DNA of 64,000 nucleotides, taken from assembly GCA_041686955.1 (NCBI GenBank), contig JAWLCV010000012.1:12138-76137 (forward strand), read 5' to 3'. Position 1 is the first letter of the stretch. Each line of letters opens with the position of its first letter. Origin of the DNA: UBA7803 sp041686955. GTDB lineage: Bacteria; Pseudomonadota; Gammaproteobacteria; Pseudomonadales; Azotimanducaceae. Below the pieces are notes generated by a model that worked only from the letters and a program-made list of their open reading frames with translations, did no database searches and was not told the DNA's origin. Positions 52,671 to 61,485 of this stretch are shown in pieces. Both the position numbers and the translations under genes were made by a program.

Positions 52671-52767
52671 TCGCTGTCCGCTATCCGCCATCCACTATCG
52701 GCCAGAGAGGTCTACGTCAGGCGCTGGCGATTCGGCTCCTGCGGAAACCCGACAGCGGAAAGCGAGA
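52671..52767. repeat. Intergenic hairpin repeat, copy 1 (ung-hydratase gap)
   Basis: TCGCTGTCCGCTATCC (52671-52686) can fold against CGACAGCGGAAAGCGA (52750-52765). A related, longer copy lies at 59193-59300. Both follow the stop of a minus-strand gene. They look like members of a REP-type or terminator-associated repeat family. Confidence 0.6.
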
Positions 52768-52768
52768 C

Positions 52769-53467
52769 TCACAATCCCTCGAACCAATCTACAGGCTCCA
52801 CCCCATTCTCCTCCAGATACGCATTCGCCTTCGAGAAATGCCGGCAGCCCAAAAATCCCCGATGAGCCGACAGGGGGGACGGATGCGGCGCCTCGAGCAC
52901 CAGATGACGGCTGCGATCCACCTTCGCGCCCTTCTTCTGGGCGTAGCTGCCCCACAACATGAACACCAGATGCTCGCGCTGGTCGCAGAGGACCTCCACA
53001 ACCCGGTCCGTGAATCGTTCCCAACCCCGCCCCTGATGCGAGCCCGCCCGGCCGCGCTCCACGGTCAGCACCGCGTTCAGGAGCAGCACGCCCTGACGGG
53101 CCCAGGGCTCCAGGCAGCCCGCGCCGTCGCCGATGCGCCGCTCCGGCGTGCCCAGGTCGTCGTTGATCTCCTTGAAGATGTTCACCAGGGACGGAGGCCG
53201 GGAAATTCCGGGCTGCACCGAAAAGCACAGCCCATGGGCCTGGTTGGGGCCGTGATACGGGTCCTGGCCGATGATGACCACCCGGACGTCCGACAGCGGG
53301 CACAGATCCAGAGCGGCGAAGATCTGCCGGCCCGGTGGGTAGATCACCCGCCGGGCCGCCTTCTGCTCGGCCAGGAATCGGCGCAGCGAACGCATGTACG
53401 GCGCTTCGAACTCGGGAGCCAGCGCCGCCTTCCACGACTCTTCCAGGCGCAGCCGCCCCTCAGCCAT
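52769..53467 (-). CDS. ung: Uracil-DNA glycosylase
   Basis: Removes uracil from DNA in base excision repair. The 232-residue family 1 protein carries the water-activating loop GQDPYHG with catalytic D69, and HPSPLSAHR containing the second catalytic histidine. FSVQPGISRPPSL and LLLNAVLTVERG are further motifs. Its first eight bases overlap the end of lysS. The stop is followed at once by the hairpin repeat. Confidence 0.97.
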   Translation of the reverse strand: MAEGRLRLEESWKAALAPEFEAPYMRSLRRFLAEQKAARRVIYPPGRQIFAALDLCPLSDVRVVIIGQDPYHGPNQAHGLCFSVQPGISRPPSLVNIFKEINDDLGTPERRIGDGAGCLEPWARQGVLLLNAVLTVERGRAGSHQGRGWERFTDRVVEVLCDQREHLVFMLWGSYAQKKGAKVDRSRHLVLEAPHPSPLSAHRGFLGCRHFSKANAYLEENGVEPVDWFEGL

Positions 53468-54944
53468 CCTTCGGCCGCATCAGCGGAAACAGCAGAACGT
53501 CGCGTATGGACGCTGAGTCGGTGAGGAGCATGATCAACCGATCGATGCCGATGCCCTCCCCGGCGGTGGGCGGCAGCCCGTACTCCAGGGCGCGGACGTA
53601 GTCCTCGTCGTAGTGCATGGCTTCCAGGTCGCCGCCGCTCTTCATCTCGGCCTGCTGACGGAAGCGCTCTGCCTGGTCTTCCGGGTCGTTCAGCTCCGAG
53701 AAGCCGTTGGCGATCTCCCGCCCCGCGATGAACAGCTCGAAGCGGTCCGCCAGGAACGGATCGTCGTCGTTGCGCCGCGACAGGGGCGACACTTCGGCGG
53801 GATAGTGGGTGATGAACGTGGGCTGCTGCAGCTTGTCCTCAACCGCGGCGTCGAACACCTCCGTCTGCAGTCTGCCGAGCCCCCAATCCTGCTCCACCGC
53901 CACGCCGAGCCGCGTCAGCTTCTCCGCCAGCCGCTCCGCGTCGGCGAGGTCGCCCGCCTCCAGGTCCGTGTGGCGGACGATGGCTTCCGCCATGGTCATG
54001 CGCTCGGCACGCTGGCCGAAACGCAGGGTCTGCCCCTGGTAGCTCACCGCGTCCGACTCGACCACGTCGCGGGCCAGACCCAGCAGCAACTCCTCGGTGA
54101 GGGCGATGAGATCCTCGAATCCCGCGTAGGCCCAGTAGAACTCCAGCATGGTGAACTCTGGATTGTGGCGCGTGGAGAGCCCCTCGTTGCGGAAGCTGCG
54201 GTTGATCTCGAACACCCGCTCGAGCCCACCGACGGTGAGCCGCTTGAGGTACAGCTCCGGGGCCACCCGCAGGTACAGGTCCAGGTCCAGGGCGTTGTGG
54301 TGGGTGACGAACGGACGGGCAGCCGCGCCGCCGGGGATGAGCTGCATCATGGGCGTCTCCACCTCCATGAAGCCGCGCTCGGTGAAGAACCGGCGGAGGT
54401 AGCTCACGGCCCGGGAGCGGATCTCGAACACCCGGCGGGACTCCGGGTTCATGATGAGATCGAGATAGCGCTGACGATAGCGGATCTCGTGGTCCGTCAA
54501 TCCGTGGAACTTCTCGGGCAGCGGCCGCAGGTCCTTGGCGAGCAGCTCGATGTGCTGCGCCTGAACGGACAACTCACCCTTGTTGGTGCGCATGAGGGTG
54601 CCGCGCACGCCGACGATGTCGCCGATGTCCCAGAGCTCCTTGAACTGCTCGTAGGCCGCCTCCCCCAGATCTTCGCTGCGCAGATAGCACTGGATGCGGC
54701 CGCTCGAGTCCTGCAGGGTGATGAAGCTCGCTTTGCCCATCACCCGCCGCAGCATGACCCGTCCGGCCACCGCCGCGGTGATCCCCGCCTGCTCCAGCGC
54801 CGGCTTGTCGAGATCCCGGCAGCGTTCCTGGAGCTCCGCGGCCAACGCGTCGCGGCGAAAGCTGTTCGGATACGCGCCGCCGCCTGCCCGCCAGCGGGCC
54901 AGCTTGTCGCGGCGTACAGCGATGATGTCGTTTTCTTCCGTCAT
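53460..54944 (-). CDS. lysS: Lysyl-tRNA synthetase, class II
   Basis: Charges tRNA-Lys. The 494-residue protein has an N-terminal OB-fold anticodon domain (AGRVMLRRVMGKASFITLQD) and class II motifs: motif 1 RGFMEVETPMM, motif 2 FEINRSFRNEGLSTRHNPEFTMLE, and motif 3 GEGIGIDRLIML. It lies 46 bases downstream of prfB, the same prfB-lysS order as in E. coli. Confidence 0.98.
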   Translation of the reverse strand: MTEENDIIAVRRDKLARWRAGGGAYPNSFRRDALAAELQERCRDLDKPALEQAGITAAVAGRVMLRRVMGKASFITLQDSSGRIQCYLRSEDLGEAAYEQFKELWDIGDIVGVRGTLMRTNKGELSVQAQHIELLAKDLRPLPEKFHGLTDHEIRYRQRYLDLIMNPESRRVFEIRSRAVSYLRRFFTERGFMEVETPMMQLIPGGAAARPFVTHHNALDLDLYLRVAPELYLKRLTVGGLERVFEINRSFRNEGLSTRHNPEFTMLEFYWAYAGFEDLIALTEELLLGLARDVVESDAVSYQGQTLRFGQRAERMTMAEAIVRHTDLEAGDLADAERLAEKLTRLGVAVEQDWGLGRLQTEVFDAAVEDKLQQPTFITHYPAEVSPLSRRNDDDPFLADRFELFIAGREIANGFSELNDPEDQAERFRQQAEMKSGGDLEAMHYDEDYVRALEYGLPPTAGEGIGIDRLIMLLTDSASIRDVLLFPLMRPKDG

Positions 54945-54990
54945 TGCGCGTCCGTCAGCGAGCCCCAGGGGCTCCTGGGAGTGAGTGGAA

Positions 54991-56089
54991 TCATAACCCG
55001 GCCTTGAGGCTCGCCTCGATGAAGTCGTCGATGTCGCCGTCGAGGACGTTGCCGGGGTCCGAGCGCTCCACGCTGGTGCGCAGATCCTTGATCCGGGACT
55101 GGTCGAGCACGTAGGAACGGATCTGGCTGCCCCAGCCGATGTCCGCCTTGGCGTCCTCGATGGCCTGCGCCTCGCTGCGTCGCTTCTGCATTTCGAGCTC
55201 GTAGAGCTTGGCGCGAAGCTGATTCCACGCCCTCTCCCGGTTCTGATGCTGAGAACGCTCGCTCTGGCACTGCACCACCACGTTGGTGGGCAGGTGGGTG
55301 AGGCGGACCGCCGAGTCCGTGCGGTTGACGTGCTGACCGCCGGCGCCGCTGGCCCGGTAGGTGTCCGTGCGCACGTCCGACGGATTGATGTCGATCTCGA
55401 TGTCGTCGTCGATCTCCGGCGAGACGAATACCGAGGCGAACGACGTGTGCCGCCGATTGCCGGAATCGAACGGCGACTTCCTCACCAGCCGGTGCACGCC
55501 GGTCTCGGTGCGCAGCCAGCCGAACGCGTGATCGCCTCTGACTTCCACGGTGGCGCTCTTGATGCCGGCTACCTCGCCGGGTGAGAGCTCGACGATCTCC
55601 GCCTGAAATCCCCGCTTCTCGCACCAGCGCAGGTACATTCGCAGCAGCATCTCCGCCCAGTCCTGGGCCTCGGTGCCGCCGGAGCCCGCCTGAATCTCCA
55701 GGTAGGCATTGGCCGCATCGGTTTCGCCCTGGAACATGCGGCGGAACTCCAACGCGACGAGCTCCGCTTCCGCCACGTCGAGCTCCGCCTCCACGTCGTC
55801 GAGCGCCGCCCGGTCGCCCTCCGCCGCCGCGAGCTCCGCCAGCTCCTCGAGATCGCCGAGCGAGCTCGCCAGCTTCGACAAGCCGCTCACCACCTGCTCC
55901 AGCCCCGCCCGCTCCTGGTTCAGGGCCTTGGCGCGATCCGGATCGTCCCAGACCTTGGGACCGGAGAGCTCGAGCTCTACCTCCTCGAGCCGCTCTGCCT
56001 TGCCTTCGTAGTCAAAGATACCCCCTGAGCGCCGACTCGCGCTCCACGAGGTCGCGTAACCGTTCGCGAATGGATGTGATCTCCGCCAT
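54991..56089 (-). CDS. prfB: Peptide chain release factor 2, with programmed +1 frameshift
   Basis: Releases peptides at UGA and UAA codons. The first frame runs from the ATG at 56089 for 25 codons (MAEITSIRERLRDLVERESA then LRGYL) to an in-frame TGA at 56012-56014. A +1 shift on CTT-TGA continues as DYEGKAERLEEVE and gives a 365-residue protein, exactly the E. coli RF2 length. The GGQ motif (SGAGGQHVN) and the anticodon-like SPF (RKSPFDSG) are intact. The frameshift lets RF2 regulate its own level: when RF2 is low, UGA is read slowly and shifting rises. It is not a pseudogene. Confidence 0.97.
56011..56026 (-). promoter_or_regulatory. Programmed frameshift site of prfB
   Basis: The minus strand reads AGGGGGTATCTTTGAC: an internal Shine-Dalgarno AGGGGG, the slippery CTT codon, and TGA followed by C. 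This is the canonical bacterial RF2 recoding signal, with the standard 3-base spacing between AGGGGG and CTT. Confidence 0.95.
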
Positions 56090-56127
56090 GACTCGAGACT
56101 GCCCGTTGCCCGGAAAAGCGCGGCAGT

Positions 56128-57843
56128 TTATGCCAACGGGATGAGATGCTCCACCACGAGCTGCAGGGTGGGCAGGTCGCCGTAGTCGTTCTCGGCGAGG
56201 CGGTAGGCCAGCAACAGCCGCTTCACGTCCGGCAGGGGGGCCTGCCGGAAGGCGATGCAGTCCACCAGCCGCCGGCCCCGGCGGACCACCAGCTTCAGGT
56301 GATCCTCGCCCACCACCCGCTGGCTCACCAGCTCGAACTCCCCGTGAAACAGCGGCTCGGGAAAGCCCTGACCCCAGGGCCCGGCGTCGGCCAGGCAGCG
56401 CGCGCTCGCCAGGCACAGGTCCGCCTCGCCGAGCTCGCCGTCGGTGAGCACCGTGCGGGTGAGGGCCTCCTCCGGAAGGACCTGCCGAACCTGGGCGTCG
56501 AAGGCCCGGGCGAAGCGCTCGTAGTGCACCCGCTTGATGGCCAGCCCCGCGGCCATGGCGTGGCCGCCGAAGCGCATGAGCAACCCGGGATAGCGGCTCG
56601 CCACCGCGTCCAGGGCGTCGCGCACGTGCAGGGCCGGCAGCGAGCGGGCCGAACCCTTGAGCTCGTCCGGCGCGGCGGGACCGGCATCGGCGAAGGCGAT
56701 CACCGGCCGGTTGACCTTCTCGCGCAGCCGCCCGGCAACGATGCCGATGATGCCCTGGTGCCAACCGGGATCGTAGACGCAGATGCCCACCCGGTCGTCG
56801 CAGCCGGATCCCTGCCCTGCCACGATCAGCTCCGCATCCCGCATCATCTCCTGTTCGAGCTCGCGGCGGGCGCGGTTCAGCTCGTCCAGGGCGCGGGCCA
56901 GCCCCAGGGCTTCGTCCATGTCCGGGGCCAGCAGACAGCGGATGCCCAGGGTCATGTCGTCCAGCCTTCCCGCGGCGTTGAGCCGGGGCCCCAGAGCGAA
57001 TCCCAGGTCCTGAGCACGAAGCTTGGGCAGGGGACGCCCCGCCACCTCCGCCAGCGCCCGGATCCCGGGCCGGCAGCGGCCTGCGCGCATGCGGGCGACC
57101 CCCTGGTGGACGAGGATCCGGTTGTTGCGGTCCAGCGGCACCACGTCCGCCACCGTGCCGAGGGCCACCAGATCGAGCCAGTCGGCCAGGTTGGGTTCGG
57201 CACGCTCGGCGAACCAGCCTTCCGCCCGCAGCCGCGATCGCACCAGACCCATGACGTAGTAGATGACTCCCACCCCGGCCATGGCCGGGCTGGGGAAGCC
57301 GCAACCGGGCAGGTTGGGATTCACCAGCGCATAGGCATCGGGAAGCTGCCGGCCGGGCAGGTGGTGATCGGTGACGATGACGTCCATCCCGGCAGCGGTG
57401 GCTGCCGCCACGCCGTCCACGCTGGAGATGCCGTTGTCCACCGTGATCAGCAGGCGCGGCCCGCGGCGGGCCGCCAGCGCCACGATCTCCGGCGACAGGC
57501 CGTAGCCGAACTCGAACCGGTTCGGCACCAGATAGTCCACCTGACGGGCGCCGAAGGCGCGAAGGGCCGAAACGGCCAGCGCCACCGAGGTCGCGCCGTC
57601 GGCGTCGAAATCGCCGACCAGGAGGATGGGCTCGTCGCGCGTCACCGCGGCAGCGATGCGGCCGGCGGCGCGGCCGTCGGGATCGAGCGCGGCCGGCGGC
57701 AGCAGCGCCCCCAGCGAGCGGTCGACCTCTTCCGCCGCCGATACCCCGCGCAGGGCGTATACGCGGCGCAGCAGGGGCGGCAACGAGTCCAGCGCATCCG
57801 CGGCGGCCGGCGCCGGCCGTGCCACGATGCGCGGCTCAGTCAT
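56128..57843 (-). CDS. recJ: Single-stranded-DNA exonuclease RecJ
   Basis: 5'-3' single-strand DNA exonuclease for recombination and mismatch repair. The 571-residue protein has DHH-family motifs GDFDADGATS, VDNGISS and VTDHHLPG (DHH motif), with ALGTVADVVPL. The DHHA1 segment carries RFGGHAMAAGL. Length matches the family (577 in E. coli). Its start overlaps the end of hom by eight bases, and prfB follows. Confidence 0.97.
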   Translation of the reverse strand: MTEPRIVARPAPAAADALDSLPPLLRRVYALRGVSAAEEVDRSLGALLPPAALDPDGRAAGRIAAAVTRDEPILLVGDFDADGATSVALAVSALRAFGARQVDYLVPNRFEFGYGLSPEIVALAARRGPRLLITVDNGISSVDGVAAATAAGMDVIVTDHHLPGRQLPDAYALVNPNLPGCGFPSPAMAGVGVIYYVMGLVRSRLRAEGWFAERAEPNLADWLDLVALGTVADVVPLDRNNRILVHQGVARMRAGRCRPGIRALAEVAGRPLPKLRAQDLGFALGPRLNAAGRLDDMTLGIRCLLAPDMDEALGLARALDELNRARRELEQEMMRDAELIVAGQGSGCDDRVGICVYDPGWHQGIIGIVAGRLREKVNRPVIAFADAGPAAPDELKGSARSLPALHVRDALDAVASRYPGLLMRFGGHAMAAGLAIKRVHYERFARAFDAQVRQVLPEEALTRTVLTDGELGEADLCLASARCLADAGPWGQGFPEPLFHGEFELVSQRVVGEDHLKLVVRRGRRLVDCIAFRQAPLPDVKRLLLAYRLAENDYGDLPTLQLVVEHLIPLA

Positions 57844-59134
57844 CGGCCAGATCTTCCACCCGGATGCGGGTGATCTCGCCCACCACCTCCGAGAGCGCCT
57901 GCACCTCCATCAGCGCGTGGCTCATCACCCGTTCGGGCACCCGCTGGGTGACGATGACGATGGGCACCCAGGCCTGCTGATTTTCCGCGTGGATCGCCTC
58001 CGCCCGCTGCACCGCCGACTCGATGCTGATCTCGTGCTCGCTCAGGATGGTGGCTACCCGGGCGAACACCCCCGGGCGGTCGAGGGACGGAATGCGCAGG
58101 TAGAAGGCGCTCTCGCTCTCGATGATGGGCACCACCTGGAGGCCGTCCGCCTCCCCGGGCTCGGGCAGCAGCGCCTTGCCGCGTGCGATCTCGATGATGT
58201 CGGCCACCACCGCCGACGCCGTGGGCATGGCACCGGCGCCCGCTCCATAATACAGAGTGTCTCCCGCGGCGTGCCCGTGAACCACGATGGCGTTCATCAC
58301 GCCGTCCACGTTGGCGAGCAGGCGGTGCTCGGGAATCAACGTCGGATGCACCCGCACCTCCACGCCCGCCGCCGTCTTGCGCGCGATGCCCAGATGCTTG
58401 ATGCGGTAACCGAGCTGCCGGGCGTACGCCACGTCCTCCGGGCTGATGCGGCTGATGCCTTCCGTGTAGACGTCGGCGAACCGGAAGTCCATGCCGAAGG
58501 CCAGGGCCGCCAGAATCGTCAGCTTGTGCGCGGCATCGATTCCCTCGATGTCGAAGGTGGGGTCCGCCTCGGCGTAGCCCAGCCGCTGAGCCTCGGCCAG
58601 CGCCTGCTGAAAATCCTCGCCTTCCTGGGTCATGGCGGTGAGGATGTAGTTTGAGGTGCCGTTGATGATCCCGGCCAGCCAATGGACGTCGTTGGCGGCG
58701 AGCCCGCGGGTGAGCGCGGTGATGATGGGGATGCCCCCCGCCACCGCGGCCTCGAAACACAGCGGCACACGGTTTCGCCTGGCCAGCTCGAACAGCTCGT
58801 CGCCGTGCAGGGCCACCACCGCCTTGTTGGCGGTGACCACCGGCTTGCCCGCGGCCAGCGCCGTCCGGAGCAGATCCAGGGCCACCTGCTCGCCGCCGAT
58901 GAGCTCCACCACCACGTCCACGTCGGCGGCCGATGCCAGGGCGCGCAGGTCGGTGGAAAACTCGGCGTCTCCCAGGCGCGCCTCAGGGCGCAGCCGCCGG
59001 CTCGCGACCCGGGTGACCACCACGGGACGGCCCGCCCGACGGGCGATGTGCTCGGCCTGCTCCTGGAGAATCGTCAGAACGCCCTGAGCCACGGTGCCCA
59101 GGCCGCAAATCCCTACCCGTAACGGATCCAACAC
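57836..59134 (-). CDS. hom: Homoserine dehydrogenase
   Basis: Reduces aspartate semialdehyde to homoserine for threonine and methionine. The 432-residue monofunctional enzyme has an N-terminal NAD(P) fold (LRVGICGLGTVAQGVL), TANKAVVALHG, the catalytic INGTSNYILTAM and AEADPTFDIEGIDAAHKL. A C-terminal ACT domain (about 350-425, IPSLDRPGVFARVATILSEH) allows amino acid feedback. It is inserted between dsbC and recJ; thrC, its usual partner in Pseudomonas, is not adjacent. Confidence 0.97.
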   Translation of the reverse strand: MLDPLRVGICGLGTVAQGVLTILQEQAEHIARRAGRPVVVTRVASRRLRPEARLGDAEFSTDLRALASAADVDVVVELIGGEQVALDLLRTALAAGKPVVTANKAVVALHGDELFELARRNRVPLCFEAAVAGGIPIITALTRGLAANDVHWLAGIINGTSNYILTAMTQEGEDFQQALAEAQRLGYAEADPTFDIEGIDAAHKLTILAALAFGMDFRFADVYTEGISRISPEDVAYARQLGYRIKHLGIARKTAAGVEVRVHPTLIPEHRLLANVDGVMNAIVVHGHAAGDTLYYGAGAGAMPTASAVVADIIEIARGKALLPEPGEADGLQVVPIIESESAFYLRIPSLDRPGVFARVATILSEHEISIESAVQRAEAIHAENQQAWVPIVIVTQRVPERVMSHALMEVQALSEVVGEITRIRVEDLADD

Positions 59135-59192
59135 GCCCCCTCGGCCAGTAAACGAGCGGCAATGGTACGGGGGTTGGGCGGAGTGCTCAAAC

Positions 59193-59300
59193 GTCGCTGT
59201 CCGCCATCCGCTATCCGCCTTCCGCTAGAGCCGGCTCGCCAGCCTTCAGCGAAGACTCTCTTGCGGACAGCGGACAGCGGACAGCGGAAAGCGGACAGCG
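59193..59300. repeat. Intergenic hairpin repeat, copy 2 (dsbC-hom gap)
   Basis: TCCGC-type repeats at 59193-59226 are mirrored by GCGGACA/GCGGAAA repeats at 59263-59300, giving a long imperfect stem. It lies between the dsbC stop and the hom start and shares CGCTGTCCGC and ATCCGC units with the copy at 52671-52767. The distal arm is itself a 7-base tandem repeat of GCGGACA. Confidence 0.65.
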
Positions 59301-59305
59301 TCCCG

Positions 59306-60094
59306 TCAGATTCCCAGCTTCTGCGCCAGCTCCGCCGCCGGCATGTACCCGGGCAGCATGCGACCGTCTTCGAGGATGATGGCCGGGGTGCCCGCCACGC
59401 CCATCTCGCGGCCGAGCTCGAACTGCTCCGCCACCGGGTTCTCGCAGGTGGCCTCCGGAATCTGCTCACGGGCCTTCAGCTTGGTGATGGCCGCGTTGGG
59501 GTCGTCGGCGCACCACGCGGATACGATCTTGTGATACGACCGCGAGCCGATGCCGGCCCGGGGATAGGCCAGGTAACGCACTTCCACGCCCATGTCGTTG
59601 AGCTGGGGCACCTCCTGGTGGAGCTTCTGGCAGAAGCCGCAGTCCACGTCCGTGAACACGTTGACCACCGCCTTGGGGGTGCCGCGCGGGCTGAAGATCA
59701 CCATGTCCTCCTCGGACACGGTGGCCATGAGCGCCCTGCGCTTCTCCATGCGCCCGGACTCGGCCAGGTTCACCAGATCGTGATCACCGAGCTCGTAGAG
59801 ATCCCCGGCGAACAGATAGCGCCCGTCGGCGGTACCGTAGAACACGGTGCCGCCGGCGAGCTCCAACGCGTAGATGTCCGGCAGCGGCGTCCGCGAGACG
59901 TGCTCGATGGGAATGTCGGGGCGCAGGGCGCTGATCCGCTCCACCAGGACCCGGGCTTCCTCGGCCGCGCTCGACCCCTTCGAGGGCGGGTTTCCTGCCG
60001 CCTCCGAACCGGGCACGGCCGCGCCGGCCGTGTATGCCCAAGCCGCGGCCGCCACCAGCGCCGCAGCTCCAACTTTTGCCATGATCGTCTTCAC
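59306..60094 (-). CDS. dsbC: Thiol:disulfide interchange protein DsbC
   Basis: Periplasmic disulfide isomerase. A GTG at 60094 with GAGGAG seven bases upstream is preferred to an ATG at 60124, giving 262 residues with a signal peptide (MKTIMAKVGAAALVAAAAWA). The N-terminal dimerisation domain precedes the thioredoxin fold with active-site CGFC (C152, C155; CGYC in E. coli). The second disulfide is formed by AWCADD and ATCENP, and the cis-proline is in VAGTPAI. xerD lies upstream, as in E. coli. Confidence 0.95.
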   Translation of the reverse strand: MKTIMAKVGAAALVAAAAWAYTAGAAVPGSEAAGNPPSKGSSAAEEARVLVERISALRPDIPIEHVSRTPLPDIYALELAGGTVFYGTADGRYLFAGDLYELGDHDLVNLAESGRMEKRRALMATVSEEDMVIFSPRGTPKAVVNVFTDVDCGFCQKLHQEVPQLNDMGVEVRYLAYPRAGIGSRSYHKIVSAWCADDPNAAITKLKAREQIPEATCENPVAEQFELGREMGVAGTPAIILEDGRMLPGYMPAAELAQKLGI

Positions 60095-60170
60095 CAGTCC
60101 GCTCCTCGGTCGATACACGTGCATTCGGGCCCTCGAGCTTCGACCCGCCCGTCGCCGGTTGATTCCCCGC

Positions 60171-61109
60171 TCATCCCCGGGGGTGATGGGTGCGGTGCAG
60201 GTCCTTCAGCCGCGCCTGAGCCACGTGAGTATAGATCTGGGTGGTCGACAAGTCCGCATGACCCAGCATCATCTGCACGGCGCGCAGATCGGCACCGTGG
60301 TTGAGAAGGTGGGTCGCAAAGGCGTGGCGCAGGGTGTGGGGCGAGATCTCCCGGGCGATGCCGGCGGCTCGCGCGTAGCGCTTCACCGCATGCCAGAAGG
60401 TCTGTCGGGTCATGGGCCGGCCGCGCCGGCTGGGAAACAGCGCCGCCGACGCGCTGCCCCGGACCAGCGCCGGGCGCGCCTCTTCCAGGTAACGCTCGAT
60501 CCAGCGCAGCGCCTCCTGGCCCACCGGCACCAGGCGTTCCTTGCTCCCCTTGCCCATCACGCGGACCACGCCCTGACGCAGGTTCAGGGCGGCCATGGTG
60601 AGCCCCACCAGCTCGGATATGCGTAATCCGGAGGCGTACACCAGCTCGAGCATGGCGCGGTCCCGCAGCCCCACGGGATCCTCCACGTCGGGCGCCGCGA
60701 GAAGCGCGGTGACCTCCCGCTCCGAGAGGGCCCCCGGCAGGCTGCGGCCGAGCTTGGGCAGGTCCAGGTCGGCGCTGGGATCCGTCGCCAGCCGCCCCTT
60801 GTGCACCTGATGACGGTAGAAGCCTTTGACGCAGGAGAGCCAGCGGGCGGAAGAGCGGGCCTGGTAGCCAGCCTCGAAGCGCCGGGCCACGCTGGCGAGC
60901 AGGTCGTGCGGGGTCACCTGCAGCAGCGGCCGAGGCACCGCTCGGGCCAGTTGCTGGAGGTCGCGCCGGTAGGCGGCCAGGGTGTTTTCGGCGAGGCCGC
61001 GCTCCAGCCAGACCTCGTCCAGATAGGCATCGATGGCGGCGCGGGACTCCGGGTGAATGTCGGGACCCGCGGTCGTGCTCACGCCACGTGCGGATCCCGC
61101 TTCCACCAC
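60171..61109 (-). CDS. xerD: Site-specific tyrosine recombinase XerD
   Basis: With XerC resolves chromosome dimers at dif under FtsK control. The 312-residue protein has the SAM-like DNA-binding domain (about 22-105) and catalytic residues R163, K187, H258, R261, H284 and nucleophile Y293 in LGHADLSTTQIYTHV. A GTG at 61082 would remove a non-conserved nine-residue tip. It starts 9 bases after the rplS stop, so it may be read through from the ribosomal operon. Neighbour dsbC and absence of phage genes favour XerD over a mobile-element integrase. Confidence 0.95.
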   Translation of the reverse strand: MVEAGSARGVSTTAGPDIHPESRAAIDAYLDEVWLERGLAENTLAAYRRDLQQLARAVPRPLLQVTPHDLLASVARRFEAGYQARSSARWLSCVKGFYRHQVHKGRLATDPSADLDLPKLGRSLPGALSEREVTALLAAPDVEDPVGLRDRAMLELVYASGLRISELVGLTMAALNLRQGVVRVMGKGSKERLVPVGQEALRWIERYLEEARPALVRGSASAALFPSRRGRPMTRQTFWHAVKRYARAAGIAREISPHTLRHAFATHLLNHGADLRAVQMMLGHADLSTTQIYTHVAQARLKDLHRTHHPRG

Positions 61110-61118
61110 GGGTACGTG

Positions 61119-61469
61119 CTAGACCTTTTCCTTGATTCGCGCCGAACGGCCAGAGCGTTCCCGCAGATAGTAGAGCTTGGCCTGACGCACGTCGCCGCGG
61201 CGCTTCACCTCGATGGTGGCGATCAGCGGGCTGTGAAGCTGGAACGTCCGCTCCACTCCGACGCCGTGGGAAATCTTGCGCACCGTGAAGGAGGAATTGA
61301 GCCCGCGGTTGCGCCGGCCGATCACCACCCCTTCGTACGCCTGCAGACGCTCCCGGTTGCCTTCCCGGACCTTCACCTGCACCACCACGGTGTCGCCGGG
61401 ACTGAACTCCGGCACCTCCGCCTTGAGCTGCTCGTTCTCGAGCACTTCGATAACCTTGTTCCTGCGCAC
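61119..61469 (-). CDS. rplS: Ribosomal protein bL19
   Basis: Large-subunit protein at the subunit interface. A GTG start at 61469 with GAGGAG ten bases upstream gives 116 residues (115 in E. coli). Conserved segments are FSPGDTVVVQVKVREGNRERLQAYEGVVIGRRNRG-like, RKISHGVGVERTFQLHSP and AKLYYLRERSGRSARIKE. It ends the rpsP-rimM-trmD-rplS operon. Confidence 0.98.
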   Translation of the reverse strand: MRRNKVIEVLENEQLKAEVPEFSPGDTVVVQVKVREGNRERLQAYEGVVIGRRNRGLNSSFTVRKISHGVGVERTFQLHSPLIATIEVKRRGDVRQAKLYYLRERSGRSARIKEKV

Positions 61470-61485
61470 CTTTCTCGCTCCTCGC

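Noticed and set aside
54991..56089. Apparent frameshift or premature stop in prfB suggesting a pseudogene
   Set aside because: The site is the exact RF2 recoding signal and the joined product has full length.
60171..61109. XerD-like gene as an integrase of a mobile element
   Set aside because: Position next to dsbC, standard length and no att repeats or phage genes nearby fit chromosomal XerD.
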